Source: Mimachlamys varia (lineage: Eukaryota; Mollusca; Bivalvia; Pectinida; Pectinidae). Taken from it: a stretch of DNA of 64,000 bases. The notes under the pieces are model-generated. The model was not told the origin of the DNA. It was given only the letters and a program-made list of their open reading frames with translations, and ran no database searches. The DNA lies in assembly GCA_947623455.1 (NCBI GenBank), contig OX392528.1, forward strand, positions 758,001 to 822,000. Direction: 5' to 3'. The translations under genes and the position numbers were made by a program. This document shows, one piece after another, positions 59,561 through 64,000 of this stretch. How positions within the stretch are numbered: the stretch's first letter is position 1; every line of letters starts with the position of its first letter.

Positions 59561-61430
59561 CTGATTTTAAGTCTGTTGATGACCTTACACATCCAATATA
59601 TACATATATCTTACCACAGAAATATCACAGCTAGCATACAAAGACACGACTATCATAACTTATAACATCATTATAATAAATACTGTAGAGAACTCTTGCC
59701 TGAACACCTTGTATTTCATTCTAGCACTTTATTTGATGCCTCTGGATCCACTAACAAGACAAAATCCATTTCAATGGTGATATTTAAAACATTTCACCTG
59801 AACTTAAAACACAACTACACAATGTCATACAAAATGATATTCACATAAACATACAATTCAACATTGTTCAAATTCAATTTAAACTTCAGCGTGCAACAAT
59901 TATTTTCCATTTTACCATACTGAATGTGTATCGAAATATTTATCTTGAATAAATAATTTGAGTTACTCAATCAACACTGCTTAATATACATCACCAACAC
60001 CACTCACATTAGGTAGAAATTTAAGCATTATAAACTTCAACTTGAATTTCAATATATGAAACTTTAAACTTTTTTGTTTTTAAAATAATACAAGGTAAGG
60101 TTTATTAAGAGTATATCATTACCATGGAAACTTTCATGAAATACTTTTATTTTTGTCATTTGTACAGGATTTGTAAACCAATTTCCAGGTCAGACTTAGG
60201 ACATATCAATTTCTTTTCATCCTATGCCTATCAATGTTGTTATCAGGTTATGAAATGCCCAGTATGAAGAACTTTACCTAATGATGTGAATAATTTTATC
60301 TTCTATTTACAGGGAAAATAACTCCAAATTGAAAACTCTAAATTCAAATTCTGCTATTATGACATTCATGTGCTGGTACAAATGATTGAATTATCAGTAT
60401 CTGAAACCAACAACATACACATACCATCAACTACTAAAGAGATGTGTTGAATGTCTTTTGGATGAGGTTGTACTATACTTGGAAAATATCTCAGATCTGT
60501 TAAATATAGGTTATCTATACTGGATATTTGACGCAATATTCTATCAAAGTGAGGATAAGCTTTGTACCGCCTTAAAGTTAGGTCAGGCTTGTTCTGTAGA
60601 CTTAAGGTTTGTACAGATAATAATAGTTAATTAAAAGCAGTTACTTTGGCAATAAGAAATACTAAGCAGCACTTTGTCTCCAGGCTGGTTTAAGTAAGGA
60701 CACTTACAGCTACAGACACTATCCTGTTTCATAATCACCTACCGCTATATAGCAGAATACCAGTTTTTGTAGTATTCGTTAAATTAAACAAAATCTATTT
60801 TTCAAGTTTATGAAGGATGTTATTGTGCTTGAATCAATCTTTTGGCGAAATTTAAAAGAAAAGTATGTCCTAAACCTTAGCAAGGTCACATTCTTTATTA
60901 TCAGTCAGTAGTTGTAGGACTCTCCAAATCAACACAAAAGGAACTCAGGTCTGTGATGTATTGTAGCAAACGTTAAATGAAGCAGGTAATATGCTTAAGT
61001 ATGACATGTTGTTTTATGTAAATACACAACCAAACTTTCATAACAAAAATCACCCAACATAATAGTGTCGTAAACAATGTAGAAAGACAATGAAAGACTG
61101 AAACCCTGTGCATGTTTACCAACTCTAACCTGATAATAATCTCATACTTCACCTTCTTAAAGTGCCAGTGAAGATGTGCAAGAAATTCCCATTTTTACAA
61201 TTATACTCTCAAATAATCCATCATCAGGTATATTGTGCGACACTTGACAGATAAATAACAAAAGTATTGAGGCCATATAAGTCCTTAATACCAGGAATAA
61301 CCAATTCATCCCTGAAGACACATTTAAACTCTTCCAATTCAAAGGTTGGAATAGTTCATTATGACTTCAGGGGTTTATGTGTTAAGAGTCTAGGCTTCTT
61401 GATTCATTGTGCCATTAAAATCAGACTAAC
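59561..61430. other. no gene recognised
   Basis: AT-rich; an AATAAA on the - strand at about 60893-60898 (within 'cattctttattatc') is a candidate poly(A) signal for the gene whose stop is at 62165, giving a 3' UTR of about 1.3 kb. Confidence 0.4.
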
Positions 61431-61560
61431 ATCTTTAATCGTCACAAGACCCTGAAATTATTAAAATCCTGTACACTTTTAATCGTCACAAGACCCTGCC
61501 ATAATAAAATCTTGTTCAACTTTAATTGTCACAAGACCCCGACATAATAAAAATCTAGTA
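61431..61560. repeat. three-copy tandem repeat, about 47 bp
   Basis: 'tttaatcgtcacaagaccc' followed by 'ataataaaatc' recurs three times with divergence. Confidence 0.8.
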
Positions 61561-62164
61561 CATTTGAAGCACAACAACCTGCTATGAATGTGTTATCTGT
61601 TCAGGTACGGTACATATATCAACTAGAATGAGCAGTATCGATCACAGACTATTCACTGCTGGTACAATGTAACTAGAAACTAAAACGCTTGTCACAGACT
61701 CTGTACCCAACAACTTGCCACGTCCAGTGACAGATCAGATTTGTTATAGTTAAGGTTGAGTTGAAGGTTAAGAACATGTTTAATATCATGTGGATTTGAT
61801 ATTGAAGCTTTGCTAGGCTGATACAAGTATATAGCAGTTCTCCACCTGCTGCCATCGTACCTTGCTTGCATGTTTGCCATTTAAATTCTGATATGGTGAA
61901 ATTTGAATGCTCATTCAAACCTTGTTCACTATTGTATATTTCTTATTTGGAACAACTCTAAACATGTAGTACCTGAAGTTTTGTTATCACATTAATTTCA
62001 CATTGTTTTCCTCTAATGGTAATGGTCATTTCTGAATCGTGATGTAAAACAGTTTCTGTGAAATTCTCTCCCATAATAATTGCCCACAGGACGTGGTATG
62101 TTGGTTTATTTTCCAGTATTGCGTATAGATGGCCAATCACGTCCCTTTAGCCTGGTTTTCAGTG

Positions 62165-63299
62165 TTATGTCTCTGTACAGTCTTGTGCCATTTTATCACT
62201 GTTCTTCACCAAACCTGTAGAACATAATGTAATGAGTGATATTTAACACTGTGTCAGAACACCTTCAACTGTAATGGTGAAATAACAAAGGGAAGTAACT
62301 GTGTCATAACACCTTCAACTGTAATGGTGAAATAACAAAGGGAAGTAACTGTGTCAGAACACCTTCAACTGTAATGGTGAAATAACAAAGGGAAGTAACT
62401 GTGTCATAACACCTTCAACTGTAATGGTGAAATAACAAAGGGAAGTAACTGTGTCATAACACCTTCAACTGTAATGGTGAAATAACAAAGGGAAGTAACT
62501 GTGTCATAACACCTTCAACTGTAATGGTGAAATAACAAAGGGAAGTAACTGTGTCATAACACCTTCAACTGTAATGGTGAAATAACAAAGGGAAGTAACT
62601 GTGTCATGACACCTTCAACTGTAATGGTGAAATAACAAAGGGAAGTAACTGTGTCATGACACCTTCAACTGTAATGGTGAAATAACAAAGGGAAGTAACT
62701 GTGTCATGACACCTTCAACTGTAATGGTGAAATAACAAAGGGAAGTAACTGTGTCATAACACTTTCAACTGTAATGGTGAAATAACAAAGGGAAGTAACT
62801 GTGTCATAACACTTTCAACTGTAATGGTGAAATAACAAAGGGAAGTAACTGTGTCATAACACTTTCAACTGTAATGGTGAAATAACAAAGGGAAGTAACT
62901 GGTGTAAAATGTGACATGGCATCCTCATTTCACATCACAGGTATGATCAGGACTTTCATAACATAAACCAAATCACAAAAATATTTGTTGCAAAATAAAT
63001 CTGGTCACGAAAAACTGTAAATACAAACAAATGGTAATGCCAAAGAGAAGATATGTTTTACACTACATTAGGTAAATCATTAATGTAACAAAAACCTTTT
63101 TCAATTTTCTGTTTTATACGAAGCATTGAAAATCTTTTCTGTATAAGTTTGGGATTTTAAGACGTTGTTCACTATAATATAAACATGTACAATGTGTACT
63201 TACAAGACGGTAAGTTGAGGTTGGATCCACTCTTTACGTCGGCTAACATTGCATCCAGTTCTTTCTCAAAATCATCCCCAGTGCCACAGGAATTTTTGT
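62165..63299 (-). CDS. 3' end of an unrecognised gene: two exons, C-terminal about 47 residues
   Basis: Penultimate exon 63299-63204 (96 bp) has acceptor 'attattttcag' and donor GTAAGT, with only one frame open: NSCGTGDDFEKELDAMLADV and on to SNLNLPS. The next acceptor 'gttctacag' at 62215 leads into 62214-62165 (CLVKNSDKMAQDCTET and stop TAA at 62167-62165). Phases agree (T + GT = Cys). The acidic, helix-prone DDFEKELDAML stretch looks like a real C-terminal motif, but I cannot name the family. Upstream exons lie beyond the window edge. The intron between the two exons holds a 50-bp array. Confidence 0.55.
62235..62905. repeat. minisatellite, 50-bp unit, about 13 copies
   Basis: The unit is 'aacaccttcaactgtaatgg' + 'tgaaataacaaagggaagta' + 'actgtgtcat'. 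Copies are nearly identical, with single-site markers (cataac/cagaac/catgac, cctt/cttt) in blocks, so it is young. On the - strand each unit has a pyrimidine tract and CATTACAG, an acceptor-like end, but the bases after it do not match the neighbouring exon. Confidence 0.93.
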
Positions 63300-63544
63300 C
63301 TGAAAATAATTAAACAAAACATTTTCTTTTTTCGCATGTAGACAAAGGTACAAACTTTTCTGAATATACTACTGAACTGATGAATTTAATACACATTATT
63401 GAAGATTTATTTTCTAACCAACAATAAATGTATGGTTTCAGATCAATATATAAACTCTATCAATGAAAGTAATTTTAAACTGAAATTATCATTCAATAAA
63501 ATGTGTATAAATACACAACTTTTATATATCAATTACTTGCTTGA

Positions 63545-64000
63545 ACAAGTTAAAACTAAGTACCCGTAAATATAACCCCCTCCAGCTGAAACTAAGTACC
63601 GGTAAATATAACCCCCTCCAGCTGAAACTAAGTACCGGTAAATATAACCCCCTCCAGCTGAAACTAAGTACCGGTAAATATAACTCCCTCCAGCTGAAAC
63701 TAAGTACCGGTAAATATACCCCCTCCAGCTGAAACCAAGTACCGGTAAATATAACCCCCTCCAGCTGAAACTAAGTACCGGTAAATATAACCCCCTCCAG
63801 CTGAAACTAAGTACCGGTAAATATAACTCCCTCCAGCTGAAACTAAGTACCGGTAAATATACCCCCTCCAGCTGAAACCAAGTACCGGTAAATATAACCC
63901 CCTCCCACTGAAACTAAGTACCGGTAAATATAACCCCCTCCCACTGAAACTAAGTACCGGTAAATATAACCCCCTCCCACTGAAACTAAGTACCCGTAAA
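63545..64000. repeat. minisatellite, 36-bp unit, about 13 copies, running off the window end
   Basis: The unit is 'ctgaaactaagtaccggtaa' + 'atataaccccctccag'. Later units change ctccag to ctcccac. On the - strand it reads TACTTAGTTTCAG then CTGGAGGG, an acceptor-like border. The matching exon, if any, is not in the window. Confidence 0.93.

Overview
The window is animal nuclear DNA: AT-rich, intron-dense and full of minisatellites. Proteins and dispersed repeats point to a lophotrochozoan, most likely a bivalve mollusc. That is an inference from gene families and from repeat ends such as the 'aggccctctgggcctcttg' terminus at 345-370; species is not resolved.

Layout. (1) 453-18192, + strand: the last 15 exons of TDRD9, the piRNA-pathway Tudor/DExH helicase. 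They join in one frame to 599 codons plus stop. (2) 19.2-32 kb: one orphan exon-like segment, a 38-bp minisatellite (2.5 kb) and a 75-bp satellite (9.6 kb) with multi-kilobase higher-order duplications. (3) 33.5-35.8 kb: two head-to-head, apparently intronless genes of unknown family. Both proteins start with an N-myristoylation-type sequence, and the 338-bp space between them holds a perfect CRE. (4) 38196-53023, - strand: complete ACTR10 (Arp10/Arp11, dynactin pointed-end subunit), 13 exons, 395 aa, with a YY1-like motif just upstream of the ATG. (5) 53-64 kb: tRNA-derived SINEs, more minisatellites, and the 3' end of an unrecognised - strand gene (exons 63204-63299 and 62165-62214).

The main observation is structural. 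Many intronic minisatellites in TDRD9 and ACTR10 touch an exon, and their unit contains that exon's own splice junction: the last or first 6-18 exonic bases plus the donor or acceptor. Copy number runs from 2 (21-bp duplication at the donor of the exon ending 4536) through about 6 and 10 to about 40, 48 and 178. The introns therefore hold rows of decoy splice sites next to the authentic one. The case is seen directly at ten junctions in two unrelated genes on opposite strands. Mechanism and any splicing effect are unknown.

All gene models come from reading splice sites, phase and remembered family similarity; nothing was aligned or searched.
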